In this document: one piece after another, positions 1 through 7,632 of the stretch
Position numbering within the stretch: position 1 is the first letter of the stretch
How the letters are laid out: every line of letters begins with the position of its first letter
NCBI GenBank assembly: GCA_023418255.1
Contig: JAEZZZ010000089.1
Coordinates: forward strand, 1-18,651
From: Bacteroidota bacterium
GTDB lineage: Bacteria > Bacteroidota > Bacteroidia > Bacteroidales > Dysgonomonadaceae
Direction: 5' to 3'
Length of the DNA stretch: 18,651 nucleotides
Notes under the pieces: generated by a model
What the model saw: only the letters and a program-made list of their open reading frames with translations
Databases searched by the model: none
What the model was told of the DNA's origin: nothing
Position numbers and translations under genes: made by a program

Positions 1-112
1 AAGGAATGATTTTTGAAAGAACAACCCACCGGTTATTCTCATCCAGTTTTGCCTCAAAGGGCATCTTGAATTCTGAAATTGAAAGTTGTCGGGAACTCTT
101 GTATCGTATCAT
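1..112 (-). CDS. IS transposase, N-terminal part (runs off window)
   Basis: Reading the minus strand from an ATG at 112-110 gives 37 open codons to the window edge. The product begins MIRYKSSRQLSISEF and continues with KLDENNRWV and SKIIP. That opening (short basic start, then LD.NNRWV, then IIP) is typical of IS1182/IS5-type transposases of Bacteroidetes. The family is recalled from the motif, not searched. Only the first tenth or so is present, so the catalytic DDE residues cannot be judged. The gene points away from the asparaginase, so the IS end should lie between 113 and 256. Confidence 0.65.
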   Translation of the reverse strand, partial: MIRYKSSRQLSISEFKMPFEAKLDENNRWVVLSKIIP

Positions 113-256
113 AAAATGCAAGGATTAATGAAGTAAAAATACTCAATTTCTTGCAGTTGTGCAAATTTTACAACAACTAATTTGCTGATTTTTACTACTT
201 ATATATATTATTCAGCAGACCCTATTTACAGGTATTTATTTAAAATTTAATTTATT
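113..256. other. Non-coding stretch with probable IS end and ansB leader
   Basis: AT-rich DNA between the divergent transposase and asparaginase starts. An imperfect inverted repeat is visible (TGCTGA at 183-188, TCAGCA at 212-217), with a TATATATATTATT run in its loop. The IS terminal repeat probably lies around here, but its partner is outside the window, so the boundary is not fixed. No clear TAnnTTTG box was found for the asparaginase, so its promoter may be atypical or supplied by the IS end. Confidence 0.35.
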
Positions 257-1309
257 ATGAAAACAAACAGATTTCAATTCTTGGTTCTTATGCTCTGTTT
301 ATCATTAACAGCAGCATTTGCTCAAAAACCTAAAGTCCACATTTTGGCAACAGGTGGCACTATTGCCGGTACAGGAGAGTCTGCCACAAAAACAAACTAC
401 AAAGCCGGTCAAGTTGATATTGGCACATTGCTGGATGCCGTTCCGCAAGTCAATAATATTGCTGATGTAACCGGAGAACAAATTGTGAAAATCGGTTCGC
501 AGGACATGAGCGATGACGTTTGGTTGACACTTGCTAAAAGAATTAACGAATTGCTAAGTGCTGATGTAGACGGAATCGTAGTTACTCACGGGACGGATAC
601 TATGGAAGAAACAGCTTTCTTTCTCAACCTCACTGTGAAAAGCGACAAACCGGTAATATTAGTAGGCTCTATGCGTCCCTCAACCGGAATGAGTGCTGAC
701 GGGCCACTTAATCTTTACAATGCGGTAGTTGCAGCCGCATCTAAAGAAACAAAAGGAAAAGGGGTGTTGGTTGTAATGAACGGTTCTATTTTAAGTGCTC
801 ACAATGTATTGAAAACACACACATTGGAAGTCGAAACCTTCAAATCACCCAACTCCGGTCCTCTCGGATACGTATATAATGGCAAAGTGTTTATGACGGA
901 AGCTCCTCTCAAAAAACACACGACCGAATCTGTTTTTGATGTGAGCAACCTGGATAAATTGCCTAAAGTGGGTATCATTTATAGCCATTCTAATGTGGAA
1001 GATCATGCTTTGAAAGCATTGATAAACAATGGATATAAAGGTATTATTCATGCTGGTGTTGGTAACGGAAATATCCACAAAAATATCTTTCCCGGTTTAG
1101 AAGAAGCACGTAAAAAAGGGATTCTCGTGGTTCGCTCTTCACGCGTTCCCAATGGGCCTACAACACTTGATGGAGAGGTGGATGATGATAAATATCAATT
1201 CATCGCTTCACAAGAATTAAATCCACAAAAAGCTCGCATCCTTTTAATGTTGGGATTAACAAAGACGAATGACTGGAAAAAAATTCAAGAATACTTCAAT
1301 GAATATTAA
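257..1309 (+). CDS. ansB: Type II L-asparaginase, periplasmic
   Basis: Hydrolyses L-asparagine to aspartate and ammonia. The 350-aa length is normal for the type II family, and residues 1-22 form a signal peptide ending AAFA|Q, so the enzyme should be exported. Active-site motifs are complete: ATGGTIAG (31-38, nucleophile T35), Y48, GSQD (S81, Q82), HGTDTMEE (T113, D114) and K186. The match to the E. coli periplasmic enzyme runs over the whole length, including SMRPST, AGVGNGN and VRSSRVP. The start is fixed by the signal peptide. The porin-like gene begins 10 bases after the stop, so the two are likely co-transcribed. An IS lies just upstream and may have replaced the native promoter. Confidence 0.95.
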   Translation: MKTNRFQFLVLMLCLSLTAAFAQKPKVHILATGGTIAGTGESATKTNYKAGQVDIGTLLDAVPQVNNIADVTGEQIVKIGSQDMSDDVWLTLAKRINELLSADVDGIVVTHGTDTMEETAFFLNLTVKSDKPVILVGSMRPSTGMSADGPLNLYNAVVAAASKETKGKGVLVVMNGSILSAHNVLKTHTLEVETFKSPNSGPLGYVYNGKVFMTEAPLKKHTTESVFDVSNLDKLPKVGIIYSHSNVEDHALKALINNGYKGIIHAGVGNGNIHKNIFPGLEEARKKGILVVRSSRVPNGPTTLDGEVDDDKYQFIASQELNPQKARILLMLGLTKTNDWKKIQEYFNEY

Positions 1310-1319
1310 TTGCTCAATT

Positions 1320-2468
1320 ATGAAAAAGATATTTTTTGTAGCCCTATTTTTAGTAAGTATGGGGACAGTTTTTGCACAACAAAACTCTTATCCCCAAGAA
1401 AAGAGTTTATATGAGAGAATGACGAATCTGGAAAAAAAAACAGATCAGTTTCATTTTTACTTAAACATGAACAACAGCTTTGATACCAATTTTGATGATG
1501 ACGGTTTCCAACAAGGAGCGTTCAACATGCGTCAGTTTCGTATTGAGGCGAAAGGGAATATTAATAGCTGGTTATCCTACAGATGGAGGCAGCGTTTAAA
1601 CCGCTCAAATAGCCACAGCACATCCATCGACAACATGCCAACATCGATTGATATTGCCGGAATAGGTGTGAAATTAACAGACAAATTCTCAATGTTTGCC
1701 GGAAAACAATGCGCAGCTTATGGAGGCATTGAATTTGATCTCAATCCGATTGAGATATATGAATATAGTGATATGATTGAGAACATGAGCAACTTCCTTA
1801 CCGGAGTAAATTTCGCGTATGATGTAACGCCCGCTCACCAAATGCAGTTTCAGATATTAAATGGATTAAACAGCAGATTCGAACATACTTATGAGGCCAC
1901 GGGCATTGAAAGAAGCAAATTGCCTCTTGTATATACGTTGAACTGGAATGGTAATATGTTTAACGATATCTATCAAACTCGCTGGTCGGCATCGATAATG
2001 AGCCAAACAAAAGATAAAAATATGACATATTTGGCATTTGGTAATATCCTAAATTTCACACCACAAACAAATATGTTCTTCGATATAATGTATTCGCGTG
2101 AAGGATTGGATAGAAAAGGCATTATAAGTAGTATGCTAAATGATGGAGCCACCAATGCTTTTGATGCCGAATACTTATCGTTGGTAACAAAATTTAATTT
2201 CCGTGTGCAGCCGCAATGGAATATTTTCGTCAAAGGAATGTATGAAACGGCATCGCTTTCTAAAGAAAATGGAACATTCGAAAAAGGAAAATATCGCACA
2301 TCGTTGGGTTATATTGCCGGACTAGAATATTATCCTATGGAAACCAATTTGCACTTCTTCTTGACGTATATAGGCCGTTCTTTTAAATACGAAAAAAGAG
2401 CCGGGATAAAGGACTTCAAAACCAATCGTTTATCACTCGGATTTATTTATCAATTGCCGATGTTTTAA
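1320..2468 (+). CDS. Outer-membrane porin-like beta-barrel protein
   Basis: The 382-aa protein starts at ATG 1320, where a clear signal peptide begins (MKKIFFVALFLVSMGTVFA). An in-frame upstream ATG at 1269 lies inside the asparaginase gene and would bury the signal, so I reject it. After a short segment suggestive of a coiled coil (YERMTNLEKKTDQF) the chain alternates polar and aromatic residues as in beta strands: FNMRQFRIEAKG, WLSYRWRQRLNRS, LSLGFIYQL. It ends in Phe, the usual outer-membrane assembly signal. The layout resembles the phosphate-selective porin O/P family (Porin_O_P), but substrate is unknown. Its position 10 bases after asparaginase suggests a linked role in solute uptake, which is inference. 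Confidence 0.7.
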   Translation: MKKIFFVALFLVSMGTVFAQQNSYPQEKSLYERMTNLEKKTDQFHFYLNMNNSFDTNFDDDGFQQGAFNMRQFRIEAKGNINSWLSYRWRQRLNRSNSHSTSIDNMPTSIDIAGIGVKLTDKFSMFAGKQCAAYGGIEFDLNPIEIYEYSDMIENMSNFLTGVNFAYDVTPAHQMQFQILNGLNSRFEHTYEATGIERSKLPLVYTLNWNGNMFNDIYQTRWSASIMSQTKDKNMTYLAFGNILNFTPQTNMFFDIMYSREGLDRKGIISSMLNDGATNAFDAEYLSLVTKFNFRVQPQWNIFVKGMYETASLSKENGTFEKGKYRTSLGYIAGLEYYPMETNLHFFLTYIGRSFKYEKRAGIKDFKTNRLSLGFIYQLPMF

Positions 2469-2492
2469 ATCGAAAGATACGTTGAAATAATG

Positions 2493-2532
2493 AAAAGAGG
2501 ATGTCATCAAATCGATTTCATCCTCTTTTTTT
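2493..2532 (+). terminator. Rho-independent terminator of ansB-porin unit
   Basis: AAAAGAGGATG pairs with CATCCTCTTTT across a 15-base loop and ends in a T-run. It lies 25 bases after the porin stop and just before the island boundary at 2573. Confidence 0.9.
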
Positions 2533-2572
2533 CGTAGTCTTGAAAATGAACTTTATTGGTTAATTTTTTTTT

Positions 2573-2592
2573 CATTGCTGTCCGCTAAAACT
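2573..2592 (+). repeat. Left terminal inverted repeat
   Basis: Begins CATTGCTGTCCG then CTAAAACT. It is the reverse complement of 9021-9040 except for one base (C versus A at the 13th position). It abuts a run of nine T on the outer side. Confidence 0.8.
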
Positions 2593-2750
2593 TTTTTCGG
2601 GCAAAAACAAAACAGGGCTGACTTCCTCGTGTGGAATTCAGCCGAAAAACAGGAGTGAACGCTACATGAAAAGCGTTTAAGCGTGACGACAATAGCGACC
2701 TCGCTGTCGCGCTACACACCTCGCGATAGGTGGTGCCTTTGCCACACTGC

Positions 2751-2810
2751 TCAAAACCTTGTGAGGTTTCACCCAAAACCTTGTGAGGTTTCACTCAAAA
2801 CCTTGTGAGG
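2751..2810 (+). repeat. 22-bp tandem palindromic repeats, left cluster (3 copies)
   Basis: Copies start at 2753, 2775 and 2797, exactly 22 bases apart; the last is cut short after AGG. Each holds an inverted repeat AAACCT-TGTG-AGGTTT. The stretch 2751-2781 (31 bases) recurs without change at 8759-8789. The array resembles iterons or the minisatellite of a MITE. The DNA between 2593 and 2750 shows only small hairpins (for example ACGCT/AGCGT near 2660-2676) and no convincing gene. Confidence 0.85.
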
Positions 2811-3104
2811 AACTATTAGAGGAAAGGGTATAAGGGTGAGGATTGAAGGTAAGTAGATGGAAATGAGTGGAATTTGCGCCATATCTCGGATATTTTCACA
2901 GAGGGGAAAAGTGAAGAAGTTCCGTTACCAAATCGTTAGTCTATTCCTTTAATGGTAACGAAGAGGTAGGAGACGGTAACTTACCGAAGTGTATTCGGTA
3001 ACACTTCTTTCTGTAATTACGGTGCTGATGCTTTGTGTTACAGTGTTTTGCATAGCTAAAAACGCTTCGGTAACGGGTAACTTTGCCCATAAAAACAGAA
3101 GCGT
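2811..3104. other. Non-coding integrase-proximal region rich in GGTAAC motifs
   Basis: No gene seen. GGTAAC recurs: 2954-2959, CGGTAAC at 2974-2980, 2996-3002 and 3068-3074, and GGGTAAC at 3075-3081, plus inverted GTTACC at 2924-2929. Palindromes overlap: CGGTAA-C-TTACCG at 2974-2986 and ACCGAA-N5-TTCGGT near 2983-2999. Such spaced repeats next to an integrase gene are what arm-type integrase sites look like; the function is inferred. CCAAATCGTTA at 2928-2938 also occurs at 8669-8679, near the other end. Confidence 0.4.
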
Positions 3105-3109
3105 ATGCA

Positions 3110-3973
3110 ATGAGAAAAATTCAAGGTGTTGCTCTACCTGAAAAAGAGCGGATTGGACAAGTCGGGGCAAGCCCCGATAATGGGACGAATAACCTACGGG
3201 CGAACCATCGCCCAATTCAGTTGTAAACTCTCGTGCGACCCCAAGTTGTGGAACCCTCGTGAGAGCAGGCTAAATGGTAAGAGCCGTGAAGCGGTGGCAA
3301 CGAATGGCAAGTTGGAACGCTTGCTCCTCTCGGTGCAGTCGGCTTATCGAACCCTTTGTGAGCGAGGTGCAGAGTTTACGGCATCGAACATCAAGGAGCA
3401 GTTCCAAGGGAGCATGCAAACTCAAATCCCATTTTTTTTGAGCGATACGCCCACGTTACCCCGAAGAAACTCTTGGCATTTCCATTACAAGACAAAGGAG
3501 CGGAACTAAGCCGAAGGATGTTTCTTTTCTCCGTCTTTACGGGATTGGCATTTGCCGACTTACAGAGCCTGCGAGCTTCGCAAATCGAAACGAACAGCGA
3601 GGGGAAGCGGTATATCCGCAAAGCAAGACAGAAAACGGAGGTGGAAAGTTTGATACCCCTGCAGCCAATAGCGGAGCGGATACTTTCACTTTACACGAAG
3701 GAGAATAGCAAGGAAGATTACAAGATATTCCCCGATACGATGAGTAAAGGCAAACTACTGACCCATCTCAAAGCCGTGGGCTTGGCGTGTGGCGTTCGTA
3801 CTCCGCTGGGCTATCACCTTGCGAGACATTCATTCGGCACGCTGACTTTGGAGGCAGGTATTCCGATAGAGAGCATTGCCAAGATGATGGGACACGCCTC
3901 CATCTCCAGCACGCAAATCTACGCCCAAATCACTGACCAAAAGATTGCAAAGGATATAGAGAGAGTGTTTTAA
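3110..3973 (+). pseudogene. Tyrosine recombinase (integrase), frameshifted and missing core-binding domain
   Basis: Two reading frames cover one integrase. The N-terminal arm-binding part (VLLYLKKSG onward, about 105 codons from 3126) is Bacteroides-type. It can be joined to the ATG at 3110 only by removing one A from a run of five (3115-3119). The catalytic half follows in another frame after a run of eight T (3432-3439): FTGLAFADL, then HLARHSFGT (H-x-x-R), MMGHASI and tyrosine nucleophile in STQIYAQI. The central core-binding domain of roughly 100 residues is absent: about 290 codons remain where the family has about 400. As read it cannot be a working integrase. The 500-base catalytic frame alone is open (3473-3973). 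Confidence 0.8.
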
Positions 3974-4080
3974 TTCATTTGTGGGTATATTTTGTGTTAT
4001 TGTAATGTCTTATATAGCTACTTATTGGTATTTTTACAAAAAAAAGCCAGAAGTGTATCCTATGTATCAATATAATTTTA

Positions 4081-4088
4081 TACCTTTG
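4081..4088 (+). promoter_or_regulatory. -7 promoter box for cargo lipoprotein gene
   Basis: TACCTTTG matches the Bacteroidetes TAnnTTTG consensus exactly and sits 66 bases before the ATG at 4154. No clear -33 TTTG was seen. A direct repeat TTAGTAA lies between box and start (4126-4132 and 4138-4144). Confidence 0.5.
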
Positions 4089-4153
4089 TTATAAGGGAGT
4101 TTAATAGTGTGATTCCCGATATTATTTAGTAATCAAATTAGTAATATGGTATT

Positions 4154-5062
4154 ATGAAAAAAATCTGTTTTTTATGTGCTGTCATTCTTTGTACAATGTT
4201 GCTTGTCGTGAGTTCTTCTTGCTCTAAAGAAGGTTCGCTTAAACTACCAGAGGAAAAAATCGAGAATAGTGAATTGGTACAGACTCTTAAGTCTGTAAAC
4301 AATGACTTTATGGCTAATAAGCAAGAAGTCAGGGGTAAGGGTTGGGGAAAGAAGTTTCTTCGAGTTTTGTGCGTTGCAACTGCTGATGTTGGAGGAGGAT
4401 ATGAGATTGGCAAGATTGGGGCTAAGGTAGGAGCTCTCGCTGGTCCCGAGGGTGCTGTTGCGGGAGCCGTTATTGGAGGTACAATTGGGGCTGTTGGAGC
4501 TTCTTACGGTGCATATTGTGGGACGCGAAGTGTCACCGTAGATGAAGATTTTCCTTTGGTTATTTCCGCATATTCATATATGCAAGAAAATAAAGAGTTG
4601 AAGTCTCTTGTGTCATCAGAAGGGATTGCGTTGCAGATTCCTAAAGAGTACAAGAGACCTATTGAAGCGGGAATTGAACATAATTTTATGCTTTCTTTAT
4701 TAAGAGAAAAGTCTGCTAATCTTTCTGCACATACCAATCGGCTATCTAAGTTTGAACGAACAGTTACGGAGTCTTCAGAATTTAAAGAGGCTTATAACAA
4801 TTGTATTGAAAGAGCTAAAGGCATAACTTTTGTTCCTAGAGAAGCTTCGGAGAATGAGGTTGGACAAAAGGTTATGAACTTGTTTTTAAAGATTTATTCG
4901 AGCTACCCTCAAAACCAAACAGATGTAAATGATATTATCAACAAATACATTTCTATCATAGAACCATCAACAGAACTCTCAAAGGAAGAGAAAGAGTTGA
5001 TTTACTCGAGTCTTTCTGTCGCCGCTTATAGTTTCAAATATTGGGAGACAACTTTGCCATGA
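4154..5062 (+). CDS. Cargo lipoprotein with glycine-zipper segment, function unknown
   Basis: 302 aa. The start gives a lipoprotein signal: basic MKK, hydrophobic core and lipobox SSSC with C23 as the likely lipidated residue. Residues about 78-124 are very Gly/Ala rich (GGGYEIGKIGAKVGALAG, then GAVAGAVIGGTIGAVGA), a glycine zipper of a kind that packs in or disturbs membranes. The C-terminal half is helical and charged with no motif I recognise. The gene is intact, AT-richer than the surrounding mobility genes, and overlaps the next gene by ATGA, so the two are probably translated together. It may be a toxin-like, bacteriocin-like or envelope-modifying protein; this is inference from shape only. 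Confidence 0.75.
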   Translation: MKKICFLCAVILCTMLLVVSSSCSKEGSLKLPEEKIENSELVQTLKSVNNDFMANKQEVRGKGWGKKFLRVLCVATADVGGGYEIGKIGAKVGALAGPEGAVAGAVIGGTIGAVGASYGAYCGTRSVTVDEDFPLVISAYSYMQENKELKSLVSSEGIALQIPKEYKRPIEAGIEHNFMLSLLREKSANLSAHTNRLSKFERTVTESSEFKEAYNNCIERAKGITFVPREASENEVGQKVMNLFLKIYSSYPQNQTDVNDIINKYISIIEPSTELSKEEKELIYSSLSVAAYSFKYWETTLP

Positions 5063-5277
5063 ATCTATTTCGACTCTTTACATTCAGAGGAAAGAAAGGA
5101 GAATCACTTATTTTGGAAAGTATAAGGGCTATATTGTTCTTGATGTACTTTTTAATTTCTCTCTATCTTTCTTTTAATAATAATACTTTCATTTTTGGAA
5201 TCACCGTAGGTGGAATGGTTGTTTATGCACTGCTCATTATAGGAACATTCTTTTCTAGAAACAGCAAAAAAAGGTGA
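5059..5277 (+). CDS. Small two-TM membrane protein, partner of cargo lipoprotein
   Basis: 72 aa from ATG 5059, whose first bases overlap the stop of the upstream gene (ATGA), a classic coupling arrangement. An in-frame TTG at 5041 is a poorer start because it lies inside the lipoprotein gene. Two hydrophobic segments, about residues 23-41 (SIRAILFLMYFLISLYLSF) and 47-65, are followed by a basic tail RNSKKR, so it should sit in the inner membrane. I recognise no family. An immunity or anchoring partner for the lipoprotein is possible but unproved. Confidence 0.65.
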   Translation: MNLFRLFTFRGKKGESLILESIRAILFLMYFLISLYLSFNNNTFIFGITVGGMVVYALLIIGTFFSRNSKKR

Positions 5278-5314
5278 GTCCCTAATTAAATAAAATATTA
5301 AGCGATAAACTATC

Positions 5315-5350
5315 AACCACCCAAAACAACTTGGTTTGTTTTGGGTGGTT
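5315..5350. terminator. Strong stem-loop between convergent genes
   Basis: A perfect 15-bp stem (5315-5329 with 5336-5350, AACCACCCAAAACAA on the left) closes a 6-base loop. It lies 38 bases after the two-TM gene and about 40 bases beyond the stop of the minus-strand HTH gene, so it may serve both. The T-run is weak. Confidence 0.8.
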
Positions 5351-5390
5351 CTTTGTTCTGAAGAGTGGTAAATTATACTTACCCTATTTA

Positions 5391-5675
5391 CTAGTGATAA
5401 TTCTCTTGGAGTAGTCTGTTGATGTCGGAGAGACGGTAGAGGTTTTTCCCTGCAATCTGCGTGTATGGGATAATCCCCTTGTCCCGATAGTCTTGCAAGG
5501 TGCGGGGACTGATGAAAAGCCGTTCGCAGACCTCTCGCCCCGTGAGGTAGATTTCGCCACCGAATAGAGGACGATGCGTTTGGGCAATTTCTCGAATGCG
5601 TTTACCTACTTCTTGGATGCCCGAAATGAGTCGCTTCATCTCGGGCGTTTCTTTGTTGATGGTCTCGTATTCCAT
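5391..5675 (-). CDS. Small helix-turn-helix (HTH_17/excisionase-like) protein
   Basis: 94 aa. The C-terminal half is a winged-helix DNA-binding domain of the MerR/excisionase type: YLTGREVCERLFISPRTLQ, then DYRDKGIIPYTQIAGKNLYR. The N-terminal half (MKRLISGIQEVGKRIREI) looks helical, perhaps a coiled coil. Such 90-100 aa proteins come in tandem pairs in Bacteroides conjugative and mobilizable elements, where they regulate excision or transfer genes. It lies 8 bases downstream of the second, frameshifted HTH gene and reads intact. Confidence 0.8.
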   Translation of the reverse strand: MEYETINKETPEMKRLISGIQEVGKRIREIAQTHRPLFGGEIYLTGREVCERLFISPRTLQDYRDKGIIPYTQIAGKNLYRLSDINRLLQENYH

Positions 5676-5683
5676 AGCTACGG

Positions 5684-5955
5684 TTATTTGCGGTTGGACT
5701 TAGCAAGGAGTGCTTCCACATCCTCACGTTTGTAATAGCACTTATGCCCGATTTGGATAAAGGGCAGCACGGACGTGTCCCGATAGTGTTGGAGCGTTCG
5801 CTTGCTGATGTTCAGTATTCGGCACACGTCCCCGTTGTGCAACAGGTCAGGGACTTCGGGCTTCGTGCCGAAATTCTCTCTCATACAAAGAGCCAGCTCT
5901 TCGATGCCTTTTTCAGTTCCTCCCAAGCGGAGGTGTCGATGGCGGTAAATCTCAT
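5684..5955 (-). pseudogene. Second HTH_17 protein, single-base frameshift
   Basis: The expected start MRFTAIDTSAWEELKK reads from ATG 5955, but after KK the frame runs into a stop. The rest (GIEELALCMRENFG, then the HTH segment VCRILNISKRTLQHYRDT and IQIGHKCYYKREDVEALL) is in the -1 frame. Restoring one G, or a -1 slip at the heptamer G-AAA-AAG, gives a normal protein of about 91 aa. A longer open frame starting at 6043 exists but begins upstream of the promoter box at 6004-5997, so it is unlikely to be the true N-terminus. Mutation is the simplest cause; programmed frameshifting is a less likely alternative. Confidence 0.7.
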
Positions 5956-5996
5956 AATCAATCTCGTTTTTAATTGTCGTTTTTCTCTTTTCGGTG

Positions 5997-6004
5997 CAAA
6001 TGTA
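5997..6004 (-). promoter_or_regulatory. -7 box for the HTH pair
   Basis: TACATTTG on the minus strand matches TAnnTTTG. A start about 7 bases downstream would leave a leader of roughly 35 bases before ATG 5955, supporting that start codon. Confidence 0.55.
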
Positions 6005-6205
6005 CGCAGGCGAAATCCTTGTTCCCAGCCCCGATGAAAGCAAGGGAAACAGCAGGAAATCGCAGGCAAATGTATAAGCACAAATCGCCTGTTTCGCTCC
6101 TTTTGAGCGTTTTCGTCCCGATTTTCCCTGTTTATCCTATCCATCTCGAAGCAACAGCCTCGCAAACCTTGGCATTGTGCGTTCGCCTCTGTAACTTGGT
6201 TTCAG

Positions 6206-6221
6206 CATCCGTTTTCGGATG
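6206..6221. other. Perfect 6-bp stem-loop in divergent intergenic region
   Basis: CATCCG-TTTT-CGGATG. It lies in the non-coding stretch (about 6010-6258) between the HTH promoter and the mobilization-side genes. No other gene is visible in this stretch. Confidence 0.45.
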
Positions 6222-6258
6222 AAAGTTCAAAATAAAGCAAACAGAAGGAGTACGAACA

Positions 6259-6472
6259 ATGAAAAGAAACGAGAAACGTCATAGATACTTTCTTCTTTCA
6301 CAGTGAAAGGGAAAAAGCAGAGAATGGCTTTGCGCGCGACAAGATGCGTCCTCCGTGCGAGCCGGCACTAGGCGGATATAAAGACCTGAACGAGTACCAC
6401 GTTACCCAATGTAAGCGGCAACAAGAAGTACAACAGCGAAAGCCTGTTATTGTCAAACACAAAATAAGATAA
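6259..6472 (+). pseudogene. Small broken ORF directly upstream of DUF3408 gene
   Basis: ATG 6259 gives MKRNEKRHRYFLLSQ then a stop. The +1 frame is open from 6263 to a TAA at 6470-6472 (HSEREKAENGFARDK, later HVTQCKRQQEVQQRKP and VKHKIR). Joining the two by one base near 6295-6305 gives a basic protein of about 70 aa. Its stop lies three bases before the ATG of the DUF3408 gene, the tight spacing of an operon partner. I do not recognise the family. Confidence 0.35.
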
Positions 6473-6475
6473 GCC

Positions 6476-6973
6476 ATGAAAGAAGTATTGGATTTGTCAC
6501 GTTACTTGAGCCATCCCGAAGAATCCGATGGTTCACGGATACTTTCTGAACTTGTCAGTAAAGCCGTTTCTCCCAAACAAGAAACAGGACAAGCAGAGCC
6601 AATAAAGCAATCTGAAAGCTCACAGCATTCCTCCGTTTCCGAGCAAAAGTTGCCTTCCGAGCCTTTGAATAAAGTAAAGGAAGCCGAGAAAGCCGAGCAT
6701 TCCGAACAGGAAAAGCAACAAGTGGCGTCAAGCACTCCGAGACGCATCAGCCACAAGCAATGGCAAGAGAGCTATCGGGAAGCCTTTCTCTCGCCTCATA
6801 AAATCATCGACCGAAAGGCAACCTATCTCAGTCGCTCCACGTGGGAACATTTGGAGTTCGTTGTCCCTAGATTGGGCGATTACGGGGCGAATGTTTCAAG
6901 TTTCTTGGAGTGCATCGCTCTCCGACATCTGGAGGAATACAGCGAGGATATAGAACGCTGGCGCAAACTCTAA
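6476..6973 (+). CDS. DUF3408-like conjugation/mobilization accessory protein
   Basis: 165 aa. A low-complexity, Ser/Glu/Lys-rich N-terminal half (about 20-85) precedes a conserved C-terminal domain: YREAFLSPHKIIDRKATYLS, then VPRLGDYGANVSSFLECIALRHLEEY. This pattern matches the DUF3408 family found beside ParA/TraA and mobilization genes in Bacteroides conjugative elements, thought to bind DNA as a ribbon-helix-helix type protein. The gene is intact. The next 230 bases to the MobB/C-like gene are non-coding and hold a candidate oriT. Confidence 0.75.
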   Translation: MKEVLDLSRYLSHPEESDGSRILSELVSKAVSPKQETGQAEPIKQSESSQHSSVSEQKLPSEPLNKVKEAEKAEHSEQEKQQVASSTPRRISHKQWQESYREAFLSPHKIIDRKATYLSRSTWEHLEFVVPRLGDYGANVSSFLECIALRHLEEYSEDIERWRKL

Positions 6974-7098
6974 TCACAGCATTCCGAGCCATCAGTGATG
7001 CGATGGATAATCGGCATTCTCAGAAGGCAAGAAGAACGAGGGATGAAAGCCAATCATAGTATATGCGCAGGTATTCCATCGGTAACATTGCAAGACCT

Positions 7099-7118
7099 CA
7101 GTTTGTAGCTACAAACTG
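7099..7118. other. Perfect 20-bp palindrome, candidate oriT
   Basis: CAGTTTGTAG is followed directly by its reverse complement with no spacer. A second, weaker repeat (CCCC at 7125-7128 with GGGG near 7143-7147) lies downstream. The site sits in the non-coding gap (6974-7202) upstream of the MobB/C and relaxase genes, where Bacteroides mobilizable elements keep oriT. No nic site can be identified by eye. Confidence 0.5.
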
Positions 7119-7202
7119 CGCTTGCCCCTTTACCGCTGCGCCCGGGGTGAGCCGTATTCACTTCGTTCTCATCGGCTGGAATGTCCTAATAAACAAGCAA
7201 AG

Positions 7203-7632
7203 ATGAAACCAAAAACAGATAAAGAGAAACGGGACAAGAAATCGAATAAGACTTGCCTTCTTCGGGTACGTTGCTCCGAAGAGGAGAAAGCAAGGATACA
7301 AAAGCGAACGGAACGGGCGGGTAAAAGGCTCTCCGAGTTCTGTCGGGAGGCGTTGCTTACGGGAGAGATTGTTGCCGTTCCCCAATTGAGAGAACACGAA
7401 CGGGAAGCCATTAGGGTATTGCAACGGGTGAGCTACTTCTTCAGTCATATTTCCAACTTGATAAAGACGAAAGACCCCTCTTGGGTTGCCATTGCCAAGA
7501 ACCTCTCTTGCATTTTCACTACACGCTTTCGAGCGATTTTACAGCCCTAGGTATCAGATTTCGGACGAGATATATGATGTTCTAAATATCAAGCACAATG
7601 ATAGCGAAGTGCAAAGCCATAGCGCACGGTAA
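7203..7632 (+). pseudogene. MobB/MobC-like mobilization accessory protein, frameshifted
   Basis: Start ATG 7203 (MKPKTDKEKRDKK). The central part is typical of relaxosome accessory proteins with a ribbon-helix-helix: CLLRVRCSEEEKARIQKR, then AGKRLSEFCREALLTGEI, then FFSHISNLIKTKDPSWVAI. After about residue 105 the frame is lost and stops at 7550. The expected C-terminus (FERFYSPRYQISDEIYDVL, then NIKHNDSEVQSH) continues in the +1 frame to a TAA at 7630-7632. One indel near 7515-7530 explains this. The true C-terminus overlaps the relaxase start by 35 bases, the usual arrangement in these elements. Confidence 0.75.

Noticed and set aside
2585..2794. Minus-strand frame of 69 codons in the left island end
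   Set aside because: It reads through the 22-bp repeats and small hairpins, has no recognisable domain, and looks like non-coding transposon-end DNA.
2751..2812. CRISPR array
   Set aside because: The repeats are tandem with no unique spacers and no cas genes nearby.
5744..6222. Plus-strand frames over the HTH genes
   Set aside because: Shadows of the minus-strand HTH pair, which have clear domains.
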